Notes: generated by a model from the sequence alone, not told the origin. Counted from the first letter of the stretch, positions 15,307-24,640 are shown. The stretch is 26,887 bases of DNA from JBLFWJ01 sp047611425 (GCA_047611425.1 JBLFWJ010000026.1:1-26887), one strand, 5' to 3'. Numbers and translations are program-made.

Positions 15307-18300
15307 TTAGCGTACAAAGAGTTTTTCTGTAATGCTGGTCTCACCAACGATTAGCTGAACGTTGTAAACGCCAGCTGCCAAATGACTCAGGTCCATTGTA
15401 TGCTTGGTTGTTCCGCCAGAAAGTACATCGGTGTAAACTACACGTCCGGTAGATTCCAAAATGCTCAATTGCATTGCTTCCGAAGCACCTTCAATATCCA
15501 GCGTAAACTGACCTGAAGTTGGGTTAGGATACATGTTGATGCTGGCACCATTTGTTTCCTCAATTCCAACACATTCATTTACCGTAATGGTAATTGTGTC
15601 GGAGTAACCTGTACAACCGTTTTGGTCCACCGTTACGCTAAAGTCATGGTCGCCAACTCCCAAATCACTCGCATCTAGTACGATGGTTTCACCATTGTCC
15701 CCGCTATTCCATAAGTAAGAGTCCATGCCCGCAGAAGCGCTTAACTCAATTACATGGTTGATACAAATGTCGGTGTCATCCAAGCTAAGCGTTGGCTCTG
15801 GAGAGTTCTCGGTAAATCCCATAGACCATCCTGTTACCGTTCCAACATCGCCCGTAAATGGGTCTTCAACAACAAGCTGCCAAGTACCATTCGGGTTTTG
15901 ACCAGTTTGAAAAGAAGCGAAACCACCTGCGCCTTCAGGATTGTATAATCCTGGAAGAATACCATTTGCTTGCAAGGTGATGTCATTGTTTGTTCCGTCA
16001 GCAAACGTTACATCCAAGATGCTACCTCCTACGCAACATCCGTTACCAGAAGAAAGAATCAACTCTTGACCGGATGGCGAAACCAATGTGATATCTAGGT
16101 CTCCAATCCAAGAGTGGTTGATGTCATCAATTCTAACGTATTCAATTTGGAAGCAATCATCCAAACCGTTTGGCAATCCACAGAAGATTAAATCTGATAC
16201 GGCTGGGCCTTCACCTCCAACGATAGGAATATTTGTAATCTCAGATTGAAATGGTGGTGTTGTCTGTACGTTGGTGACGACATCGCCCATCAGAGTATCG
16301 TTTGATAGGTTTTCATCATTTGCTAGAGCGGTGAACACCGTAATCTGATGATCCCCAACTGCAGAAAGATCAACCGGAGTAGCGAAAGCGTATGTGGCAG
16401 TATCTCCTTGGAACAATTGGATGCCAGCAGTTTCGGTTACCGTGTTTCCGTTGTAGATATAACCCAATTCATAACTAGAAGCGGCTTGTGTTCCTCTGTT
16501 CAAGTATTTGATTCGAACTATTTCTTCACCCAAAGAACATCCACTTTCTGGGTCTTCCATTGCAATGGCTGCTAATTCAAATTGCGGTTGAGCAAAGATT
16601 GAGATGTCATCGACAGCAGCACCTTCAAAGAAGTTGACCGACCCATCCGATGAAAACGCGAATCGAATTCGAACACTTCCTGACCCTGCTGCACCACCAA
16701 CAACTGATTCGGCAATTACCCAAGTAGAATCGGTAGACGTGCCATCAAACCCTTCTACTATATTGAAGTTGTTAAACGCGTTGTTTGTGTACCAGTTTAA
16801 TCCTTGGCCCATAGTTCCAACGAGGTTCCAAGTTACACCACCATCAACGGTAGATTCAACATAAAATCCATCCCAGCCTGTCTCAGAATTGAAAATGGCG
16901 GCAAAGTTCAATACGGGGTCATCTATGAATGAAGAGAAATCCAAACAAGGAGACGTCAATGTTGAGAACTGACCATTTTCGTAGTTCAAGGCATTTAAGT
17001 TGGTTGCCCATGCATTAACGCCACTGTATGCAGAGTCGATGATTGCTCCTTCTGGATCACCTAGTTCCCAGTTTCCATTTACACCACCGTTGCTGGCCCA
17101 ACCACCAGTTCCACTTTCAAAGTCTATTGAATAGGGGAATGAATCCACAATTGGGATGTTTTGAATTAGAACGGTTACCGTGTCATCCTCCAAGTTACCG
17201 TCACCAATAATGGTGATGATTGTAGTTAATTCATAATCACCAGGTACACTTAAATCAACCGTTTGGCCAAACGTATAAGTGGCAGAATCACCAGGAGCAA
17301 TTGTATCGTTCCAAACTTGGGTTATGGTTATACCACCATCTAGGATGTAACTCAAAACGACCGAATCCATTGGTACAAATCCACCATTGGCGATTGTAAC
17401 GCTAATGTCCATTGTGTCGGACAATCCACAACCTGAAAGAGGATCGTTAATGCTCACAAGCTCACCATTAATTTGAGGTTGCTCTGTTAATGAAATATCA
17501 TCAATTGCTGTTCCTTCAAAGAAGTTGACCGACCCATCCGATGAAAACGCGAATCGAATTATTACGTCAGATGAACCCGCGGTTCCATCCAAAAGATGTT
17601 CCGTATCTATCCAGGTAATATCACCGTTTGATTGGCCTGCCCAAGCTTGATCAATGTTTGCATTAAAAAAGTTGTTATTGGTAAACCAGTTTACACCTTC
17701 GCCAACATTTCCAACTAGTTCCCAGTTTGCGCCAGCATCAGTAGATACTTCTACCCATGCTGCATCGTAGTTGAATTCACCATCAAAAATGATTGAGAAT
17801 TCCAAGATTGGATCAATTGTAAGTGTGCTTAAGTCGAAGCAAGGAGAGTACAGGTAGCTCAACATAGCGTTCGGGTAATTGTCTGTGTTAAGATTACTTG
17901 CCCACGCGTTAACTCCGCTGTTGGCGGTATCAATAACCAGCCCTTCAGGATCACCGAATTCCCAAATGCCCTCTTCTCCTTCCATTTCAGCATACCATCC
18001 ACCTGGTCCAGATTCAAAGTCTTCCTCATAAGGAAGAGAACTGATAATTGGCGCGCTGGTAACAACCGTGAAAAGCGAATCGTTTAAAAGATCTCCGTCA
18101 CCAACAACTTCTGTCCAAGCAGAAAAGTCATACGCCATAGTTGCTGAAAGATCAGCAAGCGTAGCAAATGTGAACGTATCGGTATCCGCGATATGAAGTG
18201 TATCAGTTACTGTTTCGATAACTGACCCAGCACCGGCATCATATCCTACCGGATAGTCTACCAAAGCCACATCACCAAAGTTTTCTATTACAACAGTAAC

Positions 18301-19779
18301 CATTTCGTTACCCAACCCACATCCTGTGATTGGAGAAAGGATTTCAACTACACCAGCATTGATTGGCGGCTGCTCAAAAATTTCGATGTCATCAACACCA
18401 AATCCTTCAAAGTTGATTGAACCATCTGAACTGAAACCGATTCTGATTTTAACTGACCCTTCTCCAGCGGTGCTGTCCAATAAGTGTGTAGCAATTCTCC
18501 ATTCTCCCGGAATTCCTGAATCACCATCCCATTCGTTTGCAAATGCGTCATTGTACCAGTTTGTGCCTTCACCTTCAAGGCCAAGTCTTGTCCAAGTTAC
18601 TCCGGCATCAATCGAAACATCCACGTATCCTTCGTCACAGCATCCTTCCGTATTGAATATTTGAGCAAATCGGAATACTGGGTCAATTAAAAGCGAAGAG
18701 AAGTCGAAACAAGGTGACTCGATGAATGAAAGTTCACCATCAACATAATTAGCATCAAGGTCTGTTACCCATGAATTGACTCCACTGTATGCGGTGTCAA
18801 TGAATTCTCCTGTAGGTAGACCTAGTTCCCAACTACTGAGGGTTCCGCCAGTGAGCCAACCTCCAGCACCTGATTCGAAGTCTTCGAAATAAGGAAGAGC
18901 TGAAACAACTGGAATGTTTGTGAACGAACCAGAAAGTGAATCGTTTGTAAGAACAGTGTCGTTTAATAATGTAGTCCACGCGTCTACATTATAAGCACCT
19001 ATAGCACTTGCATCAAACTGTGTTAAAAAGGTGACCTGTGCAGTTTCTCCAAATGGAATTGAAACGGTAAAGGTTTCGGAAACAGCACCAAGGCTGTTAA
19101 TGTTGTAAGAACCATCAATTGAGGTAATGGTGTCGGATCCGTTGTTGGTGATGGAAAGAATGACATCAATCAAGGTCAATCCACAACCATCCAATGGTTC
19201 ATCTATTGAAGTCAATTCGGCCTCAGCCGTTGGTGGGGCAATGATCTGAATGTTGTCTACACCGATATACCACGACCAGTCAGCCCCGTCATCATACACT
19301 AACTTGAATTTGAAATCAGCCGACAGATAATTAGAAACGTTTACTAGTGCCATTCTAGGTGCACAAGCAGGTGACCAACCAAAACATCCTGGATCCGATA
19401 CCTCCGTAAAAGCCGTGTCCCAGGTTGTTCCGTTCCATAATAGAATTTGGAATGAAGACAATCCAAGATCCTCAAAAACATAGTCCAAGGTCATTTCGGC
19501 AGCTGAAACTCCTGACAAATCAATTGTTGGAGATTCCAATTCAACCAAACTAACTGAAGCCAAATCTCCGATAACATCGTCATCAAAGTAGGCCATGCAA
19601 GTTCCGTCAACGTTTGCGCCAGTGTTGTCGCTGAACTGCCAATCGTCCACCCCGGTTATCATATTGGTAGACCAATCTAATGGGATGGCACAGCCATCAA
19701 AATTCTCTTCAAACAATACCTGTGCGTTAGCATTGAAAGCAAGCAACGCAAAGGCTGCAATTAAGGAAATGTACTTCAT
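15307..19779 (-). CDS. Giant T9SS-secreted modular protein with P domain
   Basis: I start at 19779 (1490 residues) because a signal peptide (MKYISLIAAFALLAFNANAQ) begins there; the open frame extends 71 codons further upstream but would run into the next gene. After an N-terminal lectin-like module (LFEENFDGC) come repeats of about 290-300 residues. Each pairs an Ig/CARDB-like domain (SPITGCGL, DPLSGCGL, DPESGCSL) with a jellyroll module marked by DFESGxGGW at about 300, 587 and 886 and by FSSDGSxNF near its end. A P-proprotein (subtilisin-convertase-like) domain follows at about 1178-1321, then an Ig-like segment and a T9SS sorting domain from about 1403. No protease catalytic site is seen, so adhesion or glycan binding is more likely than catalysis. 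Confidence 0.9.
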   Translation of the reverse strand: MKYISLIAAFALLAFNANAQVLFEENFDGCAIPLDWSTNMITGVDDWQFSDNTGANVDGTCMAYFDDDVIGDLASVSLVELESPTIDLSGVSAAEMTLDYVFEDLGLSSFQILLWNGTTWDTAFTEVSDPGCFGWSPACAPRMALVNVSNYLSADFKFKLVYDDGADWSWYIGVDNIQIIAPPTAEAELTSIDEPLDGCGLTLIDVILSITNNGSDTITSIDGSYNINSLGAVSETFTVSIPFGETAQVTFLTQFDASAIGAYNVDAWTTLLNDTVLTNDSLSGSFTNIPVVSALPYFEDFESGAGGWLTGGTLSSWELGLPTGEFIDTAYSGVNSWVTDLDANYVDGELSFIESPCFDFSSLLIDPVFRFAQIFNTEGCCDEGYVDVSIDAGVTWTRLGLEGEGTNWYNDAFANEWDGDSGIPGEWRIATHLLDSTAGEGSVKIRIGFSSDGSINFEGFGVDDIEIFEQPPINAGVVEILSPITGCGLGNEMVTVVIENFGDVALVDYPVGYDAGAGSVIETVTDTLHIADTDTFTFATLADLSATMAYDFSAWTEVVGDGDLLNDSLFTVVTSAPIISSLPYEEDFESGPGGWYAEMEGEEGIWEFGDPEGLVIDTANSGVNAWASNLNTDNYPNAMLSYLYSPCFDLSTLTIDPILEFSIIFDGEFNYDAAWVEVSTDAGANWELVGNVGEGVNWFTNNNFFNANIDQAWAGQSNGDITWIDTEHLLDGTAGSSDVIIRFAFSSDGSVNFFEGTAIDDISLTEQPQINGELVSINDPLSGCGLSDTMDISVTIANGGFVPMDSVVLSYILDGGITITQVWNDTIAPGDSATYTFGQTVDLSVPGDYELTTIITIIGDGNLEDDTVTVLIQNIPIVDSFPYSIDFESGTGGWASNGGVNGNWELGDPEGAIIDSAYSGVNAWATNLNALNYENGQFSTLTSPCLDFSSFIDDPVLNFAAIFNSETGWDGFYVESTVDGGVTWNLVGTMGQGLNWYTNNAFNNFNIVEGFDGTSTDSTWVIAESVVGGAAGSGSVRIRFAFSSDGSVNFFEGAAVDDISIFAQPQFELAAIAMEDPESGCSLGEEIVRIKYLNRGTQAASSYELGYIYNGNTVTETAGIQLFQGDTATYAFATPVDLSAVGDHQITVFTALANDENLSNDTLMGDVVTNVQTTPPFQSEITNIPIVGGEGPAVSDLIFCGLPNGLDDCFQIEYVRIDDINHSWIGDLDITLVSPSGQELILSSGNGCCVGGSILDVTFADGTNNDITLQANGILPGLYNPEGAGGFASFQTGQNPNGTWQLVVEDPFTGDVGTVTGWSMGFTENSPEPTLSLDDTDICINHVIELSASAGMDSYLWNSGDNGETIVLDASDLGVGDHDFSVTVDQNGCTGYSDTITITVNECVGIEETNGASINMYPNPTSGQFTLDIEGASEAMQLSILESTGRVVYTDVLSGGTTKHTMDLSHLAAGVYNVQLIVGETSITEKLFVR

Positions 19780-19802
19780 TAAAATTGTTGGTTTTAGGCT
19801 CG

Positions 19803-19810
19803 CGAATATA
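19803..19810 (-). promoter_or_regulatory. -7-like element before the giant T9SS gene
   Basis: On the minus strand TATATTCG then C lies 23 bases before the chosen ATG (19779) and matches the Bacteroidota -7 element apart from one base. No good TTTG is found 19 bases upstream. It weakly supports the shorter start. Confidence 0.33.
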
Positions 19811-19894
19811 GGAAAGGAACCACCATCATTTGGTGATGATTTGTAGCTGACATAAAACAGAAGTGGCCTTAGTGTCGCGTGGGATACAGTTAGA

Positions 19895-20647
19895 TTATTC
19901 CTCGGTGGAATCCTCTTTTCTGGTCTTTTGGCGTTTCGCACGTTTCCTGCGTTCAGGAAGTGGGAATTCTGGAAAGAGATAGCGAATATCAACGGTTAGA
20001 TAACTGCCGTTTAGTTTTCCAAAAACGAACGCGTCCGTTCCTTGATTGACACGTTTTACTGCCGTGTCGTAGATGTACTTAAATGGCAGGTGATACGTGG
20101 CGCCTAAATAAATGTATCCTGATTTTTCCGTGCGGTATTCCCAGCCCAAATTTGCAATTCCGCCACCATTGATCATGGACGTTCTACTGGAAAAGCTGGT
20201 AAAGGCAGTGTCGCCAGTTTGAACGTTTGACGGATAGGCGGTAAGTTGAACACCTACAGAGGCATTCATGTAAAACCGTTTACCCAGTGGAATAAAAACC
20301 AACGCCATAATTGGCAATTCGTATCCAATAATTCGAAAGGAAGTATCTCTTTGGTACAGCTCAGTTTTCATGCTGATAGCGTAGTTCCGTTGGACGAAAC
20401 CAAGACCAGTTTCAAGTGAAATTCGTTCGGTGATTCCGTATCTGATGTTTATACCAGCGCTGTATCCAAACTTTGGAATTATCGAGAATTCAAACCCTTC
20501 TCCCGTTTGAGTTTGGTCATCAGAGTTAACAAAGGTAATGGGGATGATTGGCCTAAATTGGAGCCCAACGGTCAGCACGCGTTTTTGGGCATTCGCATCT
20601 GCGAAGCCTAAACTTATCAGGAGGAATATGAAGGTGATTCTTTTCAC
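19895..20647 (-). CDS. Outer-membrane beta-barrel protein
   Basis: The 250-residue protein has a signal peptide (MKRITFIFLLISLGFADANAQ) and then alternating polar/hydrophobic strands typical of a small eight-stranded-type barrel (for example KFGYSAGINIRYGITERIS, ETGLGFVQRNYAIS and GYIYLGATYHLPFKYIY). The last strand ends LTVDIRYLFPEF. Unusually, about 20 very basic residues (PERRKRAKRQKTRK, then EDSTEE) follow the barrel; they could protrude into the periplasm. The function is unknown. The gene has a good -7 element upstream and sits between the glycosyltransferase and the giant T9SS gene on the same strand. Confidence 0.82.
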   Translation of the reverse strand: MKRITFIFLLISLGFADANAQKRVLTVGLQFRPIIPITFVNSDDQTQTGEGFEFSIIPKFGYSAGINIRYGITERISLETGLGFVQRNYAISMKTELYQRDTSFRIIGYELPIMALVFIPLGKRFYMNASVGVQLTAYPSNVQTGDTAFTSFSSRTSMINGGGIANLGWEYRTEKSGYIYLGATYHLPFKYIYDTAVKRVNQGTDAFVFGKLNGSYLTVDIRYLFPEFPLPERRKRAKRQKTRKEDSTEE

Positions 20648-20657
20648 TGAAGGAACG

Positions 20658-20666
20658 GCAAAGGTA
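20658..20666 (-). promoter_or_regulatory. -7 element of the beta-barrel gene
   Basis: On the minus strand TACCTTTGC then CG matches TAnnTTTGC exactly and lies 10 bases before the ATG at 20647, implying a very short leader. A TTTG lies 24 bases upstream, a little far for the -33 element. Confidence 0.55.
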
Positions 20667-20720
20667 GCTATCAGTTAACGCTGTACATTCCAAATAATTC
20701 TTCAGAATTTCCGTTCTAAG

Positions 20721-21788
20721 TCACGAATTACGTTCTGGTAACTGAAGACCAACGAAGGCACAAAGCTTTTTCATATGGGCATCAACGGAATACTGGGTCA
20801 AGTCGATGAGTGGCTCACTCAATTCAGGTTTGCTTTTAAGCTCTGAAATCGCCTTAATCCATGCGGCCCTATCTCGAACAGGAACCTCTTGTCCACAGCC
20901 GTTAATCATAATCTCTTTAGCGCCAACCATTTTTGAAACGATTACCGGAGTTCCACAAATCAATGACTCAGCTACCACTTGGCCAAAAGCCTCATAAACG
21001 GATGGTAGCACCAAAGCATCCGCGGCCCTGTAAAGGACTGAAGGATCCTTTAAGAAGCCTAGATGAATGACGTTCGAAGGTGCATCCTTAACCGGAGATC
21101 CAGCGACCAGAAGCTTTACATCGGGTAAGCTTTTCATTATATCCACCAGAAAGGGTACTCCTTTCATTACGTGGCCGGTGGAAACAATGGCCAATACTTT
21201 TTCCGTAGATCCAATATTTAGTTTTTCTCTCGCGGCTGTTTTGGATAATGTTTTCGCTGATGAGATAAACCGATCTGCATTGACAGGTGGGAAAAGCACC
21301 TTCACCTTGTCCTTTGAAACACCAAACAACGCTGGAATTTCATCCGCCATCAATTGAGATGCCGCAAGAATTACTTCAGATCTTTGGTAGGCTTTTCTGT
21401 CCATAGCAATTTGCTCAAAGTCGCTCAGCGATTTCGGGCTTCGATCAAAAGCTTTTAAATAACCAATGTGGTTTCCTGGTCCGAGAACCGCATGTTGATG
21501 GGAGGTTCGGCCAAGCGACAAAACCAAATCGAACCGCTCTTTGATATTTTCATTTGCTAAAAGACGGCTGAAATAACGGTGCCGGTAAATCTTTGGTACC
21601 CATTTCATATTGAACTTGTGTACTTGCACATTTTCAGGAAGCGAAATGCTTTCGTCCTGCTTAAAGCAGAAAACCGTGACATCAAACCCCTCGTCACTAA
21701 ACCACTTCATGTAGTTCAACAACCGAGACTCAAGGCCGCCTCTTAAAATCAATCTCGGATGTATAAGTGCTATTTTTTTCCTACTCAT
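20721..21788 (-). CDS. Glycosyltransferase family 4 (GT-B fold)
   Basis: I start at 21788 (355 residues, MSRKKIALIHPRLILRGGLE); an earlier in-frame ATG at 21842 adds 18 residues unlike the family. The N-terminal half holds the glycine loop RGGLESR and FDLVLSLGRTSHQHAV. The C-terminal half holds STGHVMKGVPFLVDIM, LLVAGSP and the donor-binding EAFGQVVAE motif (Glu266 to Glu274, EX7E). This is the pattern of retaining GT4 enzymes, which move a sugar from a nucleotide donor to a lipid or glycan acceptor on the cytoplasmic face. The substrate is unknown. It has no other glycan genes beside it, and a small membrane-protein gene is divergent from it. The protein appears complete. Confidence 0.92.
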   Translation of the reverse strand: MSRKKIALIHPRLILRGGLESRLLNYMKWFSDEGFDVTVFCFKQDESISLPENVQVHKFNMKWVPKIYRHRYFSRLLANENIKERFDLVLSLGRTSHQHAVLGPGNHIGYLKAFDRSPKSLSDFEQIAMDRKAYQRSEVILAASQLMADEIPALFGVSKDKVKVLFPPVNADRFISSAKTLSKTAAREKLNIGSTEKVLAIVSTGHVMKGVPFLVDIMKSLPDVKLLVAGSPVKDAPSNVIHLGFLKDPSVLYRAADALVLPSVYEAFGQVVAESLICGTPVIVSKMVGAKEIMINGCGQEVPVRDRAAWIKAISELKSKPELSEPLIDLTQYSVDAHMKKLCAFVGLQLPERNS

Positions 21789-21797
21789 GCCAGTGGC

Positions 21798-21805
21798 CGA
21801 ATGTA
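21798..21805 (-). promoter_or_regulatory. Possible -7 element of the glycosyltransferase gene
   Basis: On the minus strand TACATTCG lies nine bases before the chosen ATG; TTTA stands 21 bases upstream as a poor -33. This is a weak match. Confidence 0.3.
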
Positions 21806-21894
21806 CCCATTGTACCGTTTCGAGCTTAAACTGTGATTCCAATCACGCAATAAATGCAACTGAATTTCCGAGTTTCGCGTATCGAAAGTCTGTA

Positions 21895-22062
21895 ATGAGT
21901 ACCCCTTGGATTATATTCGGAATCGTTGTCTTGTTTCTGGCGCTGGTATCAGCGTTCTATCACAATAAACGAGGATATTTTTTCTGGCGCACCTTCATTT
22001 TGGCCATAATGGGCTTCGGTGGACTAGGGCTTTTTATGCTGAATATCTACCTCAAGTGGTAG
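21895..22062 (+). CDS. Small two-pass membrane protein
   Basis: ATG at 21895 opens a 55-residue product: a first membrane segment (WIIFGIVVLFLALVSAFY), a short basic loop (HNKRGYFFWR) and a second segment (TFILAIMGFGGLGLFMLNI) ending YLKW. Positive loop charges place both ends outside the cytoplasm. The gene is divergent from the glycosyltransferase and stops 11 bases before a convergent T9SS gene. I do not recognise a family. The pattern of two clean helices and a Lys/Arg loop in a short intergenic space makes it likely to be real. The frame is open for 36 codons upstream as well, but that portion has no hydrophobic or conserved look. Confidence 0.65.
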   Translation: MSTPWIIFGIVVLFLALVSAFYHNKRGYFFWRTFILAIMGFGGLGLFMLNIYLKW

Positions 22063-22073
22063 GAAGGCTTAAT

Positions 22074-23039
22074 CTATTGCACAATGAATTTATTCATTGC
22101 TGATTGACCACTCCTAAATCGAGCACGTACTACATAGAGTCCCTTTGGAAGGCCAGAAGATATTATCGTAGCCGAATCATTAGACGAAATTTGCGTAATC
22201 AATTGTCCTTTCAGATCAAAGATTTCAAAGAATGATACGCTGGAATTTGAACCTACGATTACTTCATTTTCAGTGTATCTGATGGAAAGTGTTTCTGAAC
22301 TGATAGGTTTTATGATTGCGTTGGGTTCTGTGCTTTCGCATTGCAAGTAAAATGGAACATTGATAGTGGCGCCATTGTACCAATCTAGATACTCGAAAAT
22401 CATCGGGCCACCCAAGCCAGCAAACTGAGCAACCGTTATTACTGGACCACCACCACTAGCCATACCCAGTGCGTTAACCGTATAGTTGTATTGGCCCAGT
22501 GGAACACACAAGGTATCTTCCCAATATTGAATTGTGTCTACCATGGTGTATGTTCCTGTTTCAACGGTGTTTCCGTTTGTATCGTCCAGAAAATACTCGA
22601 AGTCTCCAACAACCAATGCGCCACCCCAATTTTGCATTCCAATAACCAAGTTGGCGCAGTTTTCTGTTGGGCAAAAGGATTGGTTTATCGGCCAAGAGCA
22701 CCAAAGACTATCGTAAAAGCCAGTGTGTAATTCTAAAACGCCATTAAATATATCTGTCGGATCCATCACGCCAGGCCAAATCTCCAAGGAGTGAATTGAT
22801 TCCTGACCAATCCCAAAAAAGTTGACCAGTTCCATTGCGAACGTATCACCAACATTGTTAATCAAAATAAAACCAGGATAGCTAAAAAGCTCTGGGCCAT
22901 TGTTGATTACGTGGACAATAATTGCCGTATCCGTAAAAGCGTTGTAAGAGATGGATTGGAACTCAATTCCATCACAAGCCTCCTGCGCAAAGGCAGAAAA
23001 ACCAATCATTGAAATAAGCAATAGTGAAATATTCTTCAT
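22074..23039 (-). CDS. T9SS-sorted secreted protein, unknown function
   Basis: The 321-residue protein has a signal peptide (MKNISLLLISMIGFSAFAQ) and a beta-rich body with several Cys (for example WCSWPINQSFCPTENCANL). It ends in a T9SS sorting domain over the last ~75 residues (FFEIFDLKGQLITQ, then GLPKGLYVVRARF and MNKFIVQ). The usual PNP start of the tail is not obvious here. No enzyme motif is visible. It should be exported through the outer membrane and anchored or released. It stands alone, convergent with the small membrane-protein gene and divergent from blaI. Confidence 0.84.
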   Translation of the reverse strand: MKNISLLLISMIGFSAFAQEACDGIEFQSISYNAFTDTAIIVHVINNGPELFSYPGFILINNVGDTFAMELVNFFGIGQESIHSLEIWPGVMDPTDIFNGVLELHTGFYDSLWCSWPINQSFCPTENCANLVIGMQNWGGALVVGDFEYFLDDTNGNTVETGTYTMVDTIQYWEDTLCVPLGQYNYTVNALGMASGGGPVITVAQFAGLGGPMIFEYLDWYNGATINVPFYLQCESTEPNAIIKPISSETLSIRYTENEVIVGSNSSVSFFEIFDLKGQLITQISSNDSATIISSGLPKGLYVVRARFRSGQSAMNKFIVQ

Positions 23040-23130
23040 AGCCTAAAGTTTGAATCAAAGTTGAGAAAAAGGAATCAAACGCAGTTTGGAATTTAAGACA
23101 GATTAATACGAATTAACGAATATGAACTAA

Positions 23131-23165
23131 GAAGATAGTTTAATAACTAAAAAGTTAGTTAATTA
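23131..23165 (+). promoter_or_regulatory. AT-rich repeated operator-like site before blaI
   Basis: Just upstream of the ATG at 23171, AGTT/AACT half-sites recur: AGTTTAATAACT, then TAACTAAAAAGTTA (arms TAACT/AGTTA), then GTTAGTTAATTAG. BlaI/MecI-type repressors bind short dyads in their own promoter, so this is the likely autoregulatory operator. The assignment is by position and symmetry. Confidence 0.55.
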
Positions 23166-23170
23166 GCAGT

Positions 23171-23539
23171 ATGAAAGAATTGACCAAGGCAGAAGAACAG
23201 GTAATGCAGATGTTGTGGAAGCTTGAAGGTGGGTTTGTCAATCAGGTGATTGAGGAGTTGCCGGAACCAAAACCAGCGTACAATACGGTCAGCACTATCA
23301 TTCGAATCCTAGAAAAAAAAGGATTTGTTGGATTCGAAGCATTCGGAAGGTCCCATCGCTATCATCCAATTGTAGGTAAAGATGAGTACCGAAGTTTTTC
23401 AATGGGAAGGATGATTAATAACTATTTCAAAGGATCATTTGCCGAAATGGTTTCCTTTTTCGTGAAGGACAATGAAATGAGTTTGGAGGAGATTGAAAAA
23501 GTGAAGGAGATGATCGATCAATCAAAAGAAAAGAAATAA
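23171..23539 (+). CDS. BlaI/MecI/CopY-family transcriptional repressor
   Basis: The 122-residue protein has the family's winged-helix layout: LTKAEEQVMQMLWKLEGGFV, then YNTVSTIIRILEKKGFVGFE as the recognition helix, then GRSHRYHPIVGKDEY as the wing. The C-terminal dimerisation helices include SLEEIEKVKEMI. Family members repress an operon until a membrane M56 sensor protease triggers their cleavage. The stop codon overlaps the start of the M56 gene (the A of TAA is the first base of its ATG), so the pair is translationally coupled. Since the M56 gene is broken here, the repressor may have lost its signal. The site at 23131-23165 is the likely operator. Confidence 0.92.
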   Translation: MKELTKAEEQVMQMLWKLEGGFVNQVIEELPEPKPAYNTVSTIIRILEKKGFVGFEAFGRSHRYHPIVGKDEYRSFSMGRMINNYFKGSFAEMVSFFVKDNEMSLEEIEKVKEMIDQSKEKK

Positions 23540-24568
23540 TGGATATGCTTTTGTCGCAATCAATCGGTCTGGTAATGCTCTACATTATTTACAGAGTGGC
23601 GCTTTCTAGGTTGACGTTTTTTCACCTTAATCGAATGGTGATAATGATGGGGACAGGATTAATGCTTGCTCTTCCTCTTATCCGAGAGTTTATAATAGGT
23701 GACAGTCTTGTGCCAGTTTTTGGCCAGGCAATTCAGCTTCCAACGATTGCCGTTTTGGACACATCAAATTTGGATAATGCAACACGAGGCGGTTCACGTT
23801 CGACAGATTCATTCATTGGATAGATTGATTTATGGATTGGTAAGCGCCTTTATGTGGTTCAATCCAGCAATTTGGTTTTTACGGAAAGAATTGATGGCTA
23901 CTCATGAATTCCTTGCGGACCAAACGTCATCCGAAGAAATTGGACTTAGAAATTATAGTGATACCCTATTAAGGCTATCCCTGAATGGCAGTCAATCAAT
24001 TTTAGGATCAACCGTTAATACATTTTCAAATACATCACTAACTAAAACACGATTTGACATGATGAATTCTAATAGAAGTAGCAGGTCTAGATTAATGAGA
24101 TATGCAATCATATTTCCAGCATTGCTAGGAGTAATGATGTTGTCCGGTGCAGGCGGAAACGAAGTTCACGCCCAAGAAAAAACGGACAAGACTGTGCATG
24201 AAAAAGTTGAGCAAATGCCCGAATACCCTGGTGGTCACGAAGGGCTGATTAGGTATATGATTGAGAATATCAAGTATCCTAAAGATGCTGAGAGCGCAGG
24301 AGTGGAGGGTAAGGTTATGGTTGGGTTTGTAGTGGATGTTGATGGGTCGGTCATTTCTGTTAATGCTAAGAATAGTGTTTATCCCAGCTTAGATAACCAG
24401 GCTATTCAAGTTGTTTCAAGTATGCCGACATGGAAACCGGGAATGCAGGATGGCAAACCCGTTAAGGTGGAAATGGTGTTGCCGATTGCGTACATGCTGG
24501 ATTCCAAAAAACCTAATCCACCCGTTCCTCCAATGCCTCCAACTCCACCAGTCCCACCAGCACATTAA
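23539..24568 (+). pseudogene. Broken BlaR1-like M56 peptidase with TonB domain
   Basis: The first frame (23539-23823) gives the normal start: two membrane helices (IGLVMLYIIYRVALSRLTFF and MVIMMGTGLMLALPLI). The homologous continuation then lies one frame over: QHEAVHVRQIHSLDRL with the M56 zinc motif HEAVH (23783-23797), WFNPAIWFLRKELMATHEFLADQ, a membrane helix near 24107-24150, and a TonB C-terminal domain (MPEYPGGHEGLIRYM to LPIAYML) with a Pro-rich end. HEAVH falls near residue 82, whereas relatives have it about 100 residues later, so the third helix and cytosolic loop are missing. An out-of-frame deletion near 23760-23783 explains both defects. A truncated product from an internal start is conceivable. 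Confidence 0.8.
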
Positions 24569-24590
24569 GGTTCATCAATTATTAATGATA

Positions 24591-24620
24591 AACCGCATCG
24601 AGTAAACGAGGCGGTTTTTT
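24591..24620 (+). terminator. Intrinsic terminator after the blaI/M56 operon
   Basis: AACCGC and GCGGTT, with inner TCG/CGA pairs and one mismatch, form a stem around AGTAAA, followed by TTTTATTT. It lies 23 bases after the stop codon of the M56 remnant. Confidence 0.82.
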
Positions 24621-24640
24621 ATTTGCCTATTACAATCTAA

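Noticed and set aside
19780..19992. 71-codon N-terminal extension of the giant T9SS gene
   Set aside because: It overlaps the neighbouring barrel gene and masks a perfect signal peptide starting at 19779.
23760..23800. Programmed ribosomal frameshift in the M56 gene
   Set aside because: No slippery heptamer is seen at the junction and about 100 expected residues are missing, which frameshifting cannot explain.
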